DNA of 58,840 nt from Trinickia terrae. GTDB lineage: Bacteria > Pseudomonadota > Gammaproteobacteria > Burkholderiales > Burkholderiaceae. How positions within the stretch are numbered: position 1 is the stretch's first letter; each line of letters starts with the position of its first letter. The stretch is from assembly GCF_005144415.1 (NCBI RefSeq), contig NZ_SWJE01000026.1, positions 1 through 58,840 on the forward strand, given 5' to 3'. A program made the position numbers and the translations under genes. Below the pieces are notes generated by a model. It was given only the letters and a program-made list of their open reading frames with translations, was not told the origin of the DNA and ran no database searches. This document shows positions 33,335-42,251 of this stretch, piece after piece.

Positions 33335-33937
33335 TTACCGGGCGCCGCCATCGCTATCCGGAAACACGGCGCGCCCTTGCGTCAGATCGCGCAGCGCGTC
33401 GCGTGCAGCATCGATAAAAGTCGCGGGCATGCGGATCGCGAGGCGTACGTTCATCTCGTAGGCGCTATCGGTCAGCTCTGCGCCTTCCTGCTCGATCCAG
33501 CGCCGCACGCGCGCCTCGTCGGGGTAGCCGATCTCGACGGTAAGGCTTGCGAGCGCGATCCGCTCGACGCGCTGCGCGTTCAAGAGCGCGCTCGCGATCG
33601 CATCGGTATAGGCGCGCACGAGCCCCCCTGCGCCGAGCTTCACGCCGCCGTAGTAGCGCACGACGGCGGCGAGCACGCCGTCGAGGTCGTGATGGCGCAG
33701 CACTTCGAGTATCGGCCGCCCTGCTGTGCCCGACGGCTCGCCGTCGTCCGACATCCCCGATTGCCCGCCCGCGAGCAGCGCCCAGCAGACGTGCGTCGCG
33801 CTCGGATGGGCTTCGCGCAGACGGCGCAGCTCGTCCATCGCGGCATCGCGATCGGCGACAGGCAGCGCGTGCGCGATGAAGCGGCTTTTGCGGATTTCGA
33901 GTTCGCTGGATACGGCAGTTGCTAGAGTGTGACTCAC
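33335..33937 (-). CDS. YigZ/IMPACT family protein
   Basis: The 200-residue protein begins at GTG 33937 and has the IMPACT N-terminal domain: EIRKSRFIAHALPV, HVCWALL, SDDGEPSGTAGRPILEVL and VVRYYGGVKLGAGGLVRAY, all diagnostic. A DUF1949-like C-terminal domain follows. Bacterial YigZ proteins are cytoplasmic; related eukaryotic IMPACT proteins affect translational control, while the bacterial role remains poorly defined. It is monocistronic and convergent with the GMC gene. Confidence 0.9.
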   Translation of the reverse strand: MSHTLATAVSSELEIRKSRFIAHALPVADRDAAMDELRRLREAHPSATHVCWALLAGGQSGMSDDGEPSGTAGRPILEVLRHHDLDGVLAAVVRYYGGVKLGAGGLVRAYTDAIASALLNAQRVERIALASLTVEIGYPDEARVRRWIEQEGAELTDSAYEMNVRLAIRMPATFIDAARDALRDLTQGRAVFPDSDGGAR

Positions 33938-34097
33938 GTTGATCGAGCTGTGTAAATCAATAAAATCAGTGGCTTAATTGCCGCTTTCCCATCGTCTTTG
34001 TATTGTTCCCGATGGATTGAATATGACATCGCGTGCCTGCGCCGCGCGGTGTCTTCGTTGCGACCGCCGCCTGATAGTCAGGCCTCTAATATTGTTT

Positions 34098-34376
34098 TCA
34101 AGGCGATTTCGCTGCTGGCGGAGCCGCATCATGCGTGATGTTGGGAGCGACAATGCCACCTAAAGGCACGCGGTTCGCTATGGGGGGAGCGGGGGCGCCC
34201 GCCAGGGGAGGGGCGAGTGGAGTTTCGCTTGCGTGACTAATGTGAGCGCAGTAAGGGGATACGTTCGGATTTTTTTTGCATTGATCGAAAAGACTGTCCT
34301 CAGCGTGAGAGATGCTGACGGAAAGGCCACATAAGCAGGATAGTGCCGCTAACGAAATCAGGATCTTCGGCTTCAT
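34098..34376 (-). CDS. small secreted protein of unknown function, second gene of a pair
   Basis: The 92-residue product has a clear signal peptide (MKPKILISLAALSCLCGLSVSISHA). The mature part begins EDSLFDQCKKNPNVSPYCAHI, holding two Cys that could form a disulfide, and is then proline/alanine-rich with two GGIVAP-like turns. ATG 34376 is selected for GGAG nine bases upstream. It follows the 398-residue membrane protein by 20 bases, so the two form an operon. I recognise no family. Confidence 0.65.
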   Translation of the reverse strand: MKPKILISLAALSCLCGLSVSISHAEDSLFDQCKKNPNVSPYCAHISHASETPLAPPLAGAPAPPIANRVPLGGIVAPNITHDAAPPAAKSP

Positions 34377-34396
34377 TCTGGTCTCCGGAGTAAAAG

Positions 34397-35593
34397 TCAA
34401 TTTTTGATCGACGGCAAAGTGATGGCTCGATATCCGATCACGACGGGCCGCTCGAATGTTTGTACCAAGGAAACGCCCGCTTCGCTTACTGCGCCAACAC
34501 TGAAGGTGCCGCCCGGCGCCGTATGTCCGGCGGCAAGATGGCCAAGGGATTTCAATTGCGCATCCAATGAGGCATGTAGTGCCGCAAGATGATTGGCTGC
34601 AGTTTTTGCGTCATTGGGAGCGCTGCCCGGGTTCGGAGCCTCTGCAGACGATGACGGTGAAACAGGCCCCGCTTTGGATGTCTCGGGCGTTACATTGGAA
34701 TTTTCCTGGATTCGATTTTCAAGGGATGCAATGGCTTTCGCCTGCGCTCCGATCGCCGACGATGTATCGAACGTGTATTCGATTGATCTTGTCAGGTAGA
34801 GTCGATAAACGATGGAGACCGCTGTTTTTGTCGGTGGCTTGTTGCGAAGCGATCCCAGGATTGCCGAAATGGTGCTTTGCCAGCAATCGATGGAACTGAA
34901 TTTCTGAGGCGAGCAGAAGCTGTTTAGCTCGCCGAGCGCCACGCCTGCCGGCACGCCATAGGTTTCGGCCGCGCGGATGGTAATGGATTCAACCTGGTTC
35001 GAAGCGGTCGTTTCACCGAAAACCACGCTCATAAGTCGAGCAGGCAGGGACACGGCCGCGCTCTCGTCGAAGCTTCGGCTGACCGAAAAATTGGGCAGCG
35101 CGACAAGCGGAAGACGAACGAGGGTTCCGGCTTCCGAAAAGATATTGGGAGTCTTGCTGTTATTCGATTTGCAACCCGTACCGTCGCATTCCGTCCCGGC
35201 AGGCAACTGTTCCCAAACGCCATTTGGACTTGAAGGCGCAGGTCCAGTTTCAGGGAATACGGCTACTTTCGCATAGTAATTCATGAGTTCGCTCGTCATG
35301 GGAACGTATGCGATTTTCGCCGAGGCAAACAAACCGCCCTCGGGTAGCTCTCCGCTTTTCGGATCCAGATCTTCCGCGATGCCGAATATGTCTCCGACGT
35401 GAACGTCCTCGGTTGGCGGGTATACGGGATCGATATTGTAGGCATGCATGATCTCGGACCATTGCTTGACGATCCAATCCGCTCGTTGTTCCCGGTGGGT
35501 CCATCGTCCCCCTGCGAATCCCATCAACCCAACTACGGCAACGAGCACTAACCCGGCGCAAATTTTAATTGCGTAGCGAATGGAAGCGGACAT
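34397..35593 (-). CDS. single-pass membrane protein of unknown function, first gene of a pair
   Basis: The 398-residue protein has one N-terminal transmembrane helix (ICAGLVLVAVVGLMGFAGG, ~11-29), then a long, presumably periplasmic region. Visible features are an IDPVYPPTEDVHVGDIFGI segment (~54-72), a CDGTGC turn, a mixed domain to ~280 and a coiled-coil-like Ala/Leu-rich tail (NHLAALHASLDAQLKSLGHLA). It has no catalytic motif I know. Codon use is less GC-biased than in neighbouring genes, suggesting transfer. The partner at 34098 is a small secreted protein. Function is unknown. Confidence 0.65.
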   Translation of the reverse strand: MSASIRYAIKICAGLVLVAVVGLMGFAGGRWTHREQRADWIVKQWSEIMHAYNIDPVYPPTEDVHVGDIFGIAEDLDPKSGELPEGGLFASAKIAYVPMTSELMNYYAKVAVFPETGPAPSSPNGVWEQLPAGTECDGTGCKSNNSKTPNIFSEAGTLVRLPLVALPNFSVSRSFDESAAVSLPARLMSVVFGETTASNQVESITIRAAETYGVPAGVALGELNSFCSPQKFSSIDCWQSTISAILGSLRNKPPTKTAVSIVYRLYLTRSIEYTFDTSSAIGAQAKAIASLENRIQENSNVTPETSKAGPVSPSSSAEAPNPGSAPNDAKTAANHLAALHASLDAQLKSLGHLAAGHTAPGGTFSVGAVSEAGVSLVQTFERPVVIGYRAITLPSIKN

Positions 35594-35759
35594 ATGGCGG
35601 CGTTCCCGATTTGGCTTCTAGTTATTATGCAACTCGTTTTTAATGCAGCTGGCGGGCCAGCATAGCATTGTTTATTGACTCGCCAAAGGGGCGGAAAGCC
35701 GACATGGCACCTGTGCGAATTCTTGATATCGATGCGGGGCCGATAGTCTAGGGCATACC

Positions 35760-36416
35760 CTAAAACTCCACATCCAGCTCATCGATCTCCTCCGTCTCCG
35801 CCTGCGCGGCTTCAATCCACGCCTTCATCTCCGGAAGCTCGACGATGCGCGCGCAGAATTGCGCGATCTCGCCGGAAAGCGGCACGTCGTAGGTGATGAA
35901 GCGCGTGACCACGGGCGCATACATCGCGTCCGCCTCGCACGCGTGCTCGCCGAACAAAAAGGGACCGCCGTAACGCGCGAGACAATCGCGCCAGATTTCC
36001 ATCACGCGCTCGATATCCCCCTGCGCCCGCGACCACACCTTGAAGCCCGGAAAATGCGCCTTCAGGTTCATCGGCAGCGCGCCGCGCAACGCGCTGAAGC
36101 CGGAGTGCATCTCGCCGCAGATCGCGCGGCAATGGGCGCGCGCCGCGCGGTCCTCGGGCAGGAGGCCCGCTTGCGGGCAGACTTCGTTCAGGTACTCGGC
36201 GATCGCGAGCGTGTCCCAGACCTTGATGCCGTCGTGCTGCAGGCACGGCACCAGGATCGACGGCGAGAGCAGCAGGATCTCGGCGCGCACGCCGGGGGCG
36301 TCGATCGGTATGACGATTTCGTCGAACGGCAGGCCGCTGAATTTCGTCAGAAGCCATCCCCGCAGCGACCATGAAGAGTAGTTGCGGCTGCTGATGGTCA
36401 GAGTTGCTTTCGACAT
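35760..36416 (-). CDS. glutathione S-transferase family protein
   Basis: The 218-residue protein has a thioredoxin-like N-terminal domain (TLTISSRNYSSWSLRGWLLTKFSGL, then SILVPCLQHDGIKVWDTLAIAEYLNE with the GST cis-Pro and the glutathione-binding Ser/Asp region as DT). An all-helical C-terminal domain follows. GSTs conjugate or reduce substrates with glutathione in the cytoplasm. The SRNYSSWSLR opening is typical of a proteobacterial GST clade of unknown substrate. ATG 36416. It stands alone, divergent from phaZ. Confidence 0.88.
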   Translation of the reverse strand: MSKATLTISSRNYSSWSLRGWLLTKFSGLPFDEIVIPIDAPGVRAEILLLSPSILVPCLQHDGIKVWDTLAIAEYLNEVCPQAGLLPEDRAARAHCRAICGEMHSGFSALRGALPMNLKAHFPGFKVWSRAQGDIERVMEIWRDCLARYGGPFLFGEHACEADAMYAPVVTRFITYDVPLSGEIAQFCARIVELPEMKAWIEAAQAETEEIDELDVEF

Positions 36417-36772
36417 GTCGATGTCCCCTAATCCGGCGCGGCGAGCGAAAGGGCATGCACCGCGTTGAGGCGCCGATGCACCAATTCGTCGCTGTCGCGG
36501 GCGATTGGATCGATGCCTTGCGGTATGGCGCCGCCGTCGATCGCAAGAGATTCGCAATCGTCGCGAGGCAACGCTGCCTGCGCCATGCGCCTCACGCGAG
36601 GCGGCGCGCAATAGCCATGCCAGCAACGCATTTCCCGCGCACCGCGCGAAGCGGCCTGCGCGCCATCGCGCGATACTGTCCAGGCGCGGACGATGACGCG
36701 TGACGCGGTGCACAGTGGCATACGTATTGCGTCGTTTCGGCCTGCTTCTTTCCGGCTTCCGGCGGCGCGATC
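36417..36772. other. intergenic region between GST and phaZ, no gene seen
   Basis: This 356-base divergent interval is GC-rich and is open in several frames on both strands, but none looks like a protein family. It must hold the promoters of both flanking genes. No repeat or operator stands out. Confidence 0.5.
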
Positions 36773-38089
36773 ATGAATTGGCTAGCGTATCCGACCTACC
36801 AGGCAGTGTCCGACTTGACGCGTCCCGTCTCAGGCCTCGCCCGCATGACGGGCTCGCTCATCGACATCTGGCCGTCAGGCCTCGCTGCGCTCGACAGCGT
36901 GCGCTACTACAGCGCCGCTTGCGACGTGCTGACGCTCGCGACGCTCACGCACCGGCGTCCGCCGTTCGGTATCGCGAGCGTCGAAGTCGACGGACGCGAT
37001 ACCGCGGTGATCGAGGAGGTTGTCGCCGGCACGCCGTTCTGCTCGCTGCTGCGCTTCAAAAAGGATACGCCAGCGGTGCAGCCCCGGGTGCTGATGATTG
37101 CGCCGATGTCGGGCCACTTCGCGACGCTCCTGCGCGGTACGGTGCGCACGATGCTGCCGGAACACGACGTCTACATCACCGATTGGCACAACCCGCGCGA
37201 CGTCTCGCTTACGCACGGGCGCTTCGGCTTCGCGGAGTTTGTGCGGCACATCATCGATTTTCTGGCGCACCTGGGCGAGGGCGCGCATGTGATGGCGATC
37301 TGTCAGCCGACGGTCGCCGCGCTCGCGGCCGTGTCGCTGATGGCCGAGGATCGCCATCCGGCGCAGCCTGCCAGCATGACGCTGATGGCCGGGCCGATCG
37401 ATACGCGGATCAATCCGACGCGCGTCAACGAATTGGCGAAGAGCAAGCCGATCGAGTGGTTCGTCAAGAACCTGATCAGCGCGGTGCCGCCGGGCTTTGC
37501 GGGTGCTCATCGGCGCGTCTATCCAGGCTTCGTGCAATTGAGCGCGTTCATTTCGATGAACGCCGAGCGCCACGCGAATTCGATCGCCGACATGTTCCGC
37601 GAACGCGCGAAAGGCGACCCGCAAAAGGCCGAGGCGATCCGCGACTTCTACGAGGAATACTTCGCGACGATGGACCTCGCCGAGGAGTTCTATATCGAGA
37701 CGGTCGCCACCGTGTTCCAGCAGCATGCGCTGCCGCTCGGCGAGCTGGAGGTGGACGGGCGGCTCGTCGATCCGTCGGTGATCCGGCGCACCGCGCTCCT
37801 GACGGTCGAAGGCGAAAAGGACGACATCTGCGCGATCGGCCAGACGCTCGCCGCGCAGGACCTGTGCTCGCGCCTGCGGCCGTATCTGAAGACGCACCAC
37901 GTGCAGACCGGCGTCGGACACTACGGCGTCTTCAACGGCAAGCGCTGGGAGCGGCAGATCTATCCGCTCGTGCGCGCCGTGATTCACGACAACGAGGCGG
38001 CGCCGACGCTCTCCGCGCGTGCGCAGCCCGCGCCGCCGGCGAGCGACGACGGCTCGCACGCCTCGGCAGCCGCGTCGTTGCCGAACTAG
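36773..38089 (+). CDS. phaZ: intracellular polyhydroxybutyrate depolymerase
   Basis: The 438-residue protein matches intracellular PHB depolymerases of the Ralstonia PhaZa type: YPTYQAVSDLTRP at the N-terminus, VLMIAPMSGHFATLLRGTVRTMLPEHDVYITDWHNPRDV, and a Cys nucleophile at residue 177 in MAICQPTV instead of a lipase-box Ser. The C-terminal TVEGEKDDICAIGQT and HHVQTGVGHYGVFNGKRWE supply the Asp and His. It mobilises storage polyester granules. Length is normal. No PHA synthase or phasin lies nearby. Confidence 0.92.
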   Translation: MNWLAYPTYQAVSDLTRPVSGLARMTGSLIDIWPSGLAALDSVRYYSAACDVLTLATLTHRRPPFGIASVEVDGRDTAVIEEVVAGTPFCSLLRFKKDTPAVQPRVLMIAPMSGHFATLLRGTVRTMLPEHDVYITDWHNPRDVSLTHGRFGFAEFVRHIIDFLAHLGEGAHVMAICQPTVAALAAVSLMAEDRHPAQPASMTLMAGPIDTRINPTRVNELAKSKPIEWFVKNLISAVPPGFAGAHRRVYPGFVQLSAFISMNAERHANSIADMFRERAKGDPQKAEAIRDFYEEYFATMDLAEEFYIETVATVFQQHALPLGELEVDGRLVDPSVIRRTALLTVEGEKDDICAIGQTLAAQDLCSRLRPYLKTHHVQTGVGHYGVFNGKRWERQIYPLVRAVIHDNEAAPTLSARAQPAPPASDDGSHASAAASLPN

Positions 38090-38211
38090 CGCCGGCCGGC
38101 GCGCGCCGAATCCTTACCAAATTCCAGAGGTCATCCTCTATTGGCGAGCCGCCGAATCGAACGGTCGTGCACATAGAATCGCCTTCACGCAGTCAACTAC
38201 ATGGAGGAGAT

Positions 38212-38940
38212 ATGAAGCACAACCGAGCGATCGGCATGGCGGTCGCATTGCTGGCGAGCACGGCGGCGCACGCGCAAAGCGCGGGCGAATTCGTCACCAA
38301 CGTAGGCTGGTTCCACTTGTCGCCGCAGGTGTCGAGCCAGCCGTTCACCATCAACGCACTCGGTGCGAGCACGACGTCGGCGGGCTCGGGAGCGAGCGTC
38401 GACAGCGCGGACACGATCGGCTTTACCGCGGCCTACTTCATTACCGATCACATCGCGGCCGAAGCGGTGTTCGGCGTCCCGCCCAAGTACACGCTGTCAG
38501 GCGCCGGAACGCTCGCCGCGCTCGGCACCATGGGCTCGGCCTACGAGTGGAGCCCGACCCTGCTCGCGAAGTACTACTTCAACGATGCGCAAAGCCACTT
38601 CCGGCCGTTCGTCGGCGCGGGCGCCGCTTATGTCTGGTACAGCGGGGTCAAGCTCAGCTCGGCCGTGTCGAGCGGCGCGTTTCTGTATTCGTCGACCTAC
38701 GGCACGGCGCTCGAGGGGACCACCACCGCGAAGCTGAGCAGTTCGTTCGCGCCGGTCGCCAATGCGGGCTTCGTCTATAACTTCGACAAGCACTGGTCGG
38801 CGGGGCTGTCGGTCTCCTACATGTGGCTGTCGACGCGCGCAACGCTCACGACTCAGTCGAGCGTCGGAACGGTGACGAGCACCTCGAAGATCAAGCTCAA
38901 TCCGATCGTGACGTATGCATCCATCGGGTACCGGTTCTAA
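38212..38940 (+). CDS. OmpW family outer-membrane protein
   Basis: The 242-residue protein has a signal peptide (MKHNRAIGMAVALLASTAAHAQS). OmpW features follow: NVGWFHLSPQ, DSADTIGFTAAYFITDHIAAEAVFGVPPKY, LLAKYYFN and a terminal beta-strand ending in aromatic Phe (ASIGYRF), as outer-membrane barrels require. OmpW forms an eight-stranded barrel with a hydrophobic channel. A ribosome binding site (GGAGGAG) precedes ATG 38212. It is a single gene. Confidence 0.9.
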   Translation: MKHNRAIGMAVALLASTAAHAQSAGEFVTNVGWFHLSPQVSSQPFTINALGASTTSAGSGASVDSADTIGFTAAYFITDHIAAEAVFGVPPKYTLSGAGTLAALGTMGSAYEWSPTLLAKYYFNDAQSHFRPFVGAGAAYVWYSGVKLSSAVSSGAFLYSSTYGTALEGTTTAKLSSSFAPVANAGFVYNFDKHWSAGLSVSYMWLSTRATLTTQSSVGTVTSTSKIKLNPIVTYASIGYRF

Positions 38941-39045
38941 GACCGGCCGCGTTTCCTGTTTCGCGGTTCGCGGCGGCGCGCAGGCCGGTTCTTGCGCCGC
39001 CGCGTCCGGCCGCGAACGCCATCGCGTGGACGCGCGAACGGGCCT

Positions 39046-39288
39046 TCAGGACAGCCTGCAGAAGACGCCCGTGCTCACGTCCACCCACAACATTTGCCCA
39101 TCCGTCTTGTGGCTGTACACGAGCGCGCGCGCCTCGCCGCGATGGCAGCCGAGAAAGCCCAGTACCGCCTGCATGGTGTGCTTGCCCCGGTAGCGCAAGG
39201 ATCGCGTCGTGTCGCCGCTGCCGCTGACGATCACGATCGGGTTGATGCGCACCATGCGAGCAATCTGCTCTTGCGTTGCCATTGGCAT
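39046..39288 (-). CDS. small cytoplasmic protein of unknown function
   Basis: The 80-residue ORF starts at ATG 39288 with GGAGG five bases upstream; ATG 39282 is an alternative. It has two short halves: a QIARMVRINPIVIVSGSGDTTRSLRYRGKHTM region and a GFLGCHRGEARALVYSHKTDGQMLWVDVSTGVF region. No signal peptide or membrane segment. The strong ribosome binding site and balanced composition favour a true gene. I do not recognise the family. Confidence 0.55.
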   Translation of the reverse strand: MPMATQEQIARMVRINPIVIVSGSGDTTRSLRYRGKHTMQAVLGFLGCHRGEARALVYSHKTDGQMLWVDVSTGVFCRLS

Positions 39289-39427
39289 CGGGTCCTCCGC
39301 GAGTTGTGGTTACGTGCGGAATAACGTCGCCGGCATCTTTTGACTTGAGCGTTGGAAAGGGGCGGTAAGCGGGCCGGTCAGATTGGGTAGGAAACGGGCG
39401 CTGTTGCGGCGCCGTTCGCTTCGTACA

Positions 39428-40381
39428 ATGGCCCGAGCACATTGTTTGCAAGGTGGTCTGGTGAATGGGAAGCCGGCGCACGTGGCGCGTTTTCTGACAT
39501 TTCTGCGATTTCTTGCCGTCTTCTGCGCGGCCTGTTTCAACGGTGCGGCGCCGGCCCATGCGGACTGCCTTTCGAGCAGCGGGTCGGTGCTGGCGCTTTC
39601 GTTGCCGCCGGCGCGCATCGCGGTGCCGCTCAACGCGCCGGTGGGGGCGACGCTGGGGACGCTCCATGTCGCCGCCGTGAGCGACATTCCGCTCAAATGC
39701 AGCGGTGAATCGAACGCGCGCGAAGTGCGGCTGACGCGGGACCCGGTGCCCGTGCCGGATTTCAAGGACGTCTATCGCACCAATGTCGCCGGCATCGGCA
39801 TGCGGGTGAGCGCGAGCGGCGGAAGCTTCGCGGGCATCGACGATGGCGCGCGCCCGGCTCCGTACAAAGTTGCGCTGCCGCCGAAGGCGGAGCGGCTGAC
39901 GGGTTTCGGAGCCGAGATCGTTTTCATCAAGATCGGCGCGACGCACGACGGCGTGCTCGCCGAGGGCCGGCTGCTGACCGTGCTGGCAGGCGGTGCGGAC
40001 CTCGTCGACGTCGACGTGCCGGCGAACGCTGTCGTCTTTGCCTCGTCGCAGTGCGAGGCTGTGCGCGCGAACGGCATGGTCGCGGCAGGCGTGGGCACGG
40101 GAGGGGCGTTTACGCAGGAGAGCGTGCTCGTGAGCGCGGGCTGCAATCCGGAGCTCAGCGTCATGGTGCAGGTGACCCAGCCTTACGTGTATCGGGGAGA
40201 GTCGCTCGTGCTTGCGCCGGGGCCTGACGCGAGCCGCACCGCGGGCGTCGCGCGCACACGCGCGGCACGCGCCGCGGGAAGTCTCGCGGACGGCGTGTCG
40301 GCGGGCCTGACGGGCGGCGCCGCCCTATCCGGTGCGGGAGGACCGGGCACAGCCGGCCGTGCCGGCGATTTTCGCCGTTGA
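39428..40381 (+). CDS. secreted fimbria-like (type 1 pilin/adhesin-like) protein
   Basis: The 317-residue protein starts at ATG 39428 or GTG 39461 and has a signal peptide ending near AAPAHADC. The mature part recalls fimbrial proteins: an early Cys, SLPPARIAVPLNAPVGATLGTL, a second Cys (PLKCSG), and IGMRVSAS strands. The last ~45 residues are glycine/alanine-rich and low-complexity (SAGLTGGAALSGAGG). No chaperone or usher gene is nearby, so it is orphaned from any known pilus locus. Fold assignment is tentative. Confidence 0.5.
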   Translation: MARAHCLQGGLVNGKPAHVARFLTFLRFLAVFCAACFNGAAPAHADCLSSSGSVLALSLPPARIAVPLNAPVGATLGTLHVAAVSDIPLKCSGESNAREVRLTRDPVPVPDFKDVYRTNVAGIGMRVSASGGSFAGIDDGARPAPYKVALPPKAERLTGFGAEIVFIKIGATHDGVLAEGRLLTVLAGGADLVDVDVPANAVVFASSQCEAVRANGMVAAGVGTGGAFTQESVLVSAGCNPELSVMVQVTQPYVYRGESLVLAPGPDASRTAGVARTRAARAAGSLADGVSAGLTGGAALSGAGGPGTAGRAGDFRR

Positions 40382-40395
40382 CGGAAGGCCGCGGT

Positions 40396-40827
40396 TTACG
40401 TCGCGGCGGGCCACGGCGTGACAGCGGGCACTTCGCAGACCGGTTCGGCGTCGATCGTCTTGAAGCCGGCGGGCGCGACGATTTCCAGATACTCCATATC
40501 CGGCGAATAGTCGAACAGGTAATGCACGATGCCGGGCGCCTGATGTACGCAGTCTCCCGCCGCCACGAGCGTTTCCTGGCCGCCGTACATGAAGCGGGCC
40601 CAGCCCTTCAGCATGATGACGATGTGGAACTCGGCCTCGTGCCGGTGCCAGCCGGTGCCATGCGCGGGCGGGATGTTCGCTTTCACGAGCTGCGCGAGCA
40701 CCTTGCCGCCCGTCGCCTCGGCGATCCCGAGATCGCGGTAGAGAAAGAAGTCTCGCAGACCGTTGTCGACGTACGGCGTGTCTTGCGGACGGACATGCGA
40801 GAACCGGGTTGCGAGTGAGGCAGTCAT
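40396..40827 (-). CDS. cupin domain protein
   Basis: The 143-residue protein has a single cupin barrel: motif 1 GTGWHRHEAEFHIVIMLKG with His, His, Glu and His ligands, and motif 2 APGIVHYLFDYSPDMEYLEI with the closing His. Single-cupin proteins bind a metal and act as small dioxygenases, isomerases or sensors. ATG 40827. It is divergent from the diguanylate cyclase gene, with ~300 bases between. No specific substrate can be assigned. Confidence 0.85.
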   Translation of the reverse strand: MTASLATRFSHVRPQDTPYVDNGLRDFFLYRDLGIAEATGGKVLAQLVKANIPPAHGTGWHRHEAEFHIVIMLKGWARFMYGGQETLVAAGDCVHQAPGIVHYLFDYSPDMEYLEIVAPAGFKTIDAEPVCEVPAVTPWPAAT

Positions 40828-41129
40828 GTCGATGCTCCTCGGCCGGAGGGCCCGCTTAAAGCCTAGCATCTGGCGTTCCATGTTGCCTGGCGCCGTGCGG
40901 CGGCGGTTGCCGTGCTTGGACACGGCGCTGCGGGGCCGGGAAACGGTGCATCGACGCGCCCGGTTGTGGCGCGCGCACCGCATTGGAATGTGCTGCTTCC
41001 TTCGTCGTTGTGGCCGTAAGCGGCATGTAAGCGCCGGCGCTCTCCCTCAAGACTTCCCCGCACCAGCCGTTATCAAGAGCGTTGAGGCTCATCTGCCTCG
41101 TAACGGTTCGAGGCCGTCCCCCGCACAAC
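40828..41129. other. divergent intergenic region, no gene seen
   Basis: The 302 bases between the cupin and the diguanylate cyclase hold no convincing ORF. They should carry both promoters. I saw no clear operator or RNA element. Confidence 0.45.
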
Positions 41130-42227
41130 GTGACCGACGACTCTCAGAAGCGCCTATCGGAGCAGCTTCGCGTGCTCGTTCAGACCGTCCAGCAAAACGA
41201 GCGGACGCTGCGCCGCTTTCAGGACGTCGAACTGGCGCTGATCGGCGCGCAGGATTTCGCTTCGTTCCTCGACATTCTCTTCGTCCGCCTGCCGCAGGAG
41301 TTCCGGCTGCATTCGGTGCGCCTGTGGGCGGACCAGACGTGCGCGCTGCTCGGCGATCTGCTCACGTCCGATGCCGAGCCGGGCTCGCCGCGTACCGGAC
41401 TCCTCGTCGACGAGGCGGCCCGCGACGCGGGCGCGCAGCTCTGCGCGGACGGCGCGCCGTGGCTCGGCCGTACGGACGACAGCGCGGAGCGCCGGCTCGC
41501 GGCATTCTTCGGCGACGCGCCGCCCAAGAGCGCGATCGTGCTGCCGCTCATGTTGCCGCTCACGCAGCACGGCGCGACGCTCGGTTACCTGTGCCTGGCC
41601 AGCAGCGATCCGGCCCGCTTCGCGCCGGGCATGGCGACCGACATTCTCGAGCGCTTCGCGAGCATCGTGACGGCGAGCCTCGACAACGTCGCGCACCGCG
41701 AGCGCCTGAAGCGCCTCGGCATGACGGATGCGCTGACGGGTCTGGCGAACCGGCGTCACTTCGACGAACGGCTGCGCGAGGAGGTGATGCGCGCGGCGCG
41801 CCACGGCATGCCGGTCGCGTGCCTGTTCGCCGACATCGATCATTTCAAGCGCATCAACGATACGCACGGCCACGCGGCCGGCGACCGCGCGCTGATCGCG
41901 GCGGGTGGTTGCGTGCGCAACCAGTTGCGCGGGACCGACATCCTCGCGCGTTACGGCGGCGAGGAGTTCGCGGCGCTGCTCGTGCAGACGGATTTGGCCG
42001 GAGCGCGGATCGTCGCGGAGCGGATCCGGGACGCGGTGGCCGGGCTCGAAGTGCTCGACGAGCGCGGCGAGCGCATCGCGTTGACGCTGTCGCTCGGCAT
42101 CGCCGTGAGGACGATCGACGCCGGCCGCGACGCCGCCGAGGCGGCGCATGAGCTGATCGAAGACGCCGATCAGGCGATGTATCGCGCGAAACGCAACGGG
42201 CGCGATCGGGTGGAAGAGGCGGGTTAG
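41130..42227 (+). CDS. diguanylate cyclase (DUF484/GAF-like sensor plus GGDEF)
   Basis: The 365-residue protein starts at GTG 41130. Its N-terminal ~190 residues form a DUF484/GAF-like sensory domain (LRRFQDVELALIGAQDFASFLDILF and LPLMLPLTQHGATLGYLCLAS). The C-terminal GGDEF domain has TDALTGLANRRHFDERL and an active site GGEEF (~276-280). An inhibitory I-site RxxD (RGTD) lies five residues before it, so product inhibition by c-di-GMP is expected. No membrane helix: a soluble cyclase. The stop codon begins a 14-base sequence repeated at 20265-20278. Confidence 0.9.
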   Translation: MTDDSQKRLSEQLRVLVQTVQQNERTLRRFQDVELALIGAQDFASFLDILFVRLPQEFRLHSVRLWADQTCALLGDLLTSDAEPGSPRTGLLVDEAARDAGAQLCADGAPWLGRTDDSAERRLAAFFGDAPPKSAIVLPLMLPLTQHGATLGYLCLASSDPARFAPGMATDILERFASIVTASLDNVAHRERLKRLGMTDALTGLANRRHFDERLREEVMRAARHGMPVACLFADIDHFKRINDTHGHAAGDRALIAAGGCVRNQLRGTDILARYGGEEFAALLVQTDLAGARIVAERIRDAVAGLEVLDERGERIALTLSLGIAVRTIDAGRDAAEAAHELIEDADQAMYRAKRNGRDRVEEAG

Positions 42228-42251
42228 GGCCTGTTCACGCCGGCTCGTCGA

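Noticed and set aside
35705-35717. Sigma-54-like TGGCAC element
   Set aside because: The second half reads CGAA, not TTGC, at the needed spacing, and it faces no suitable gene.
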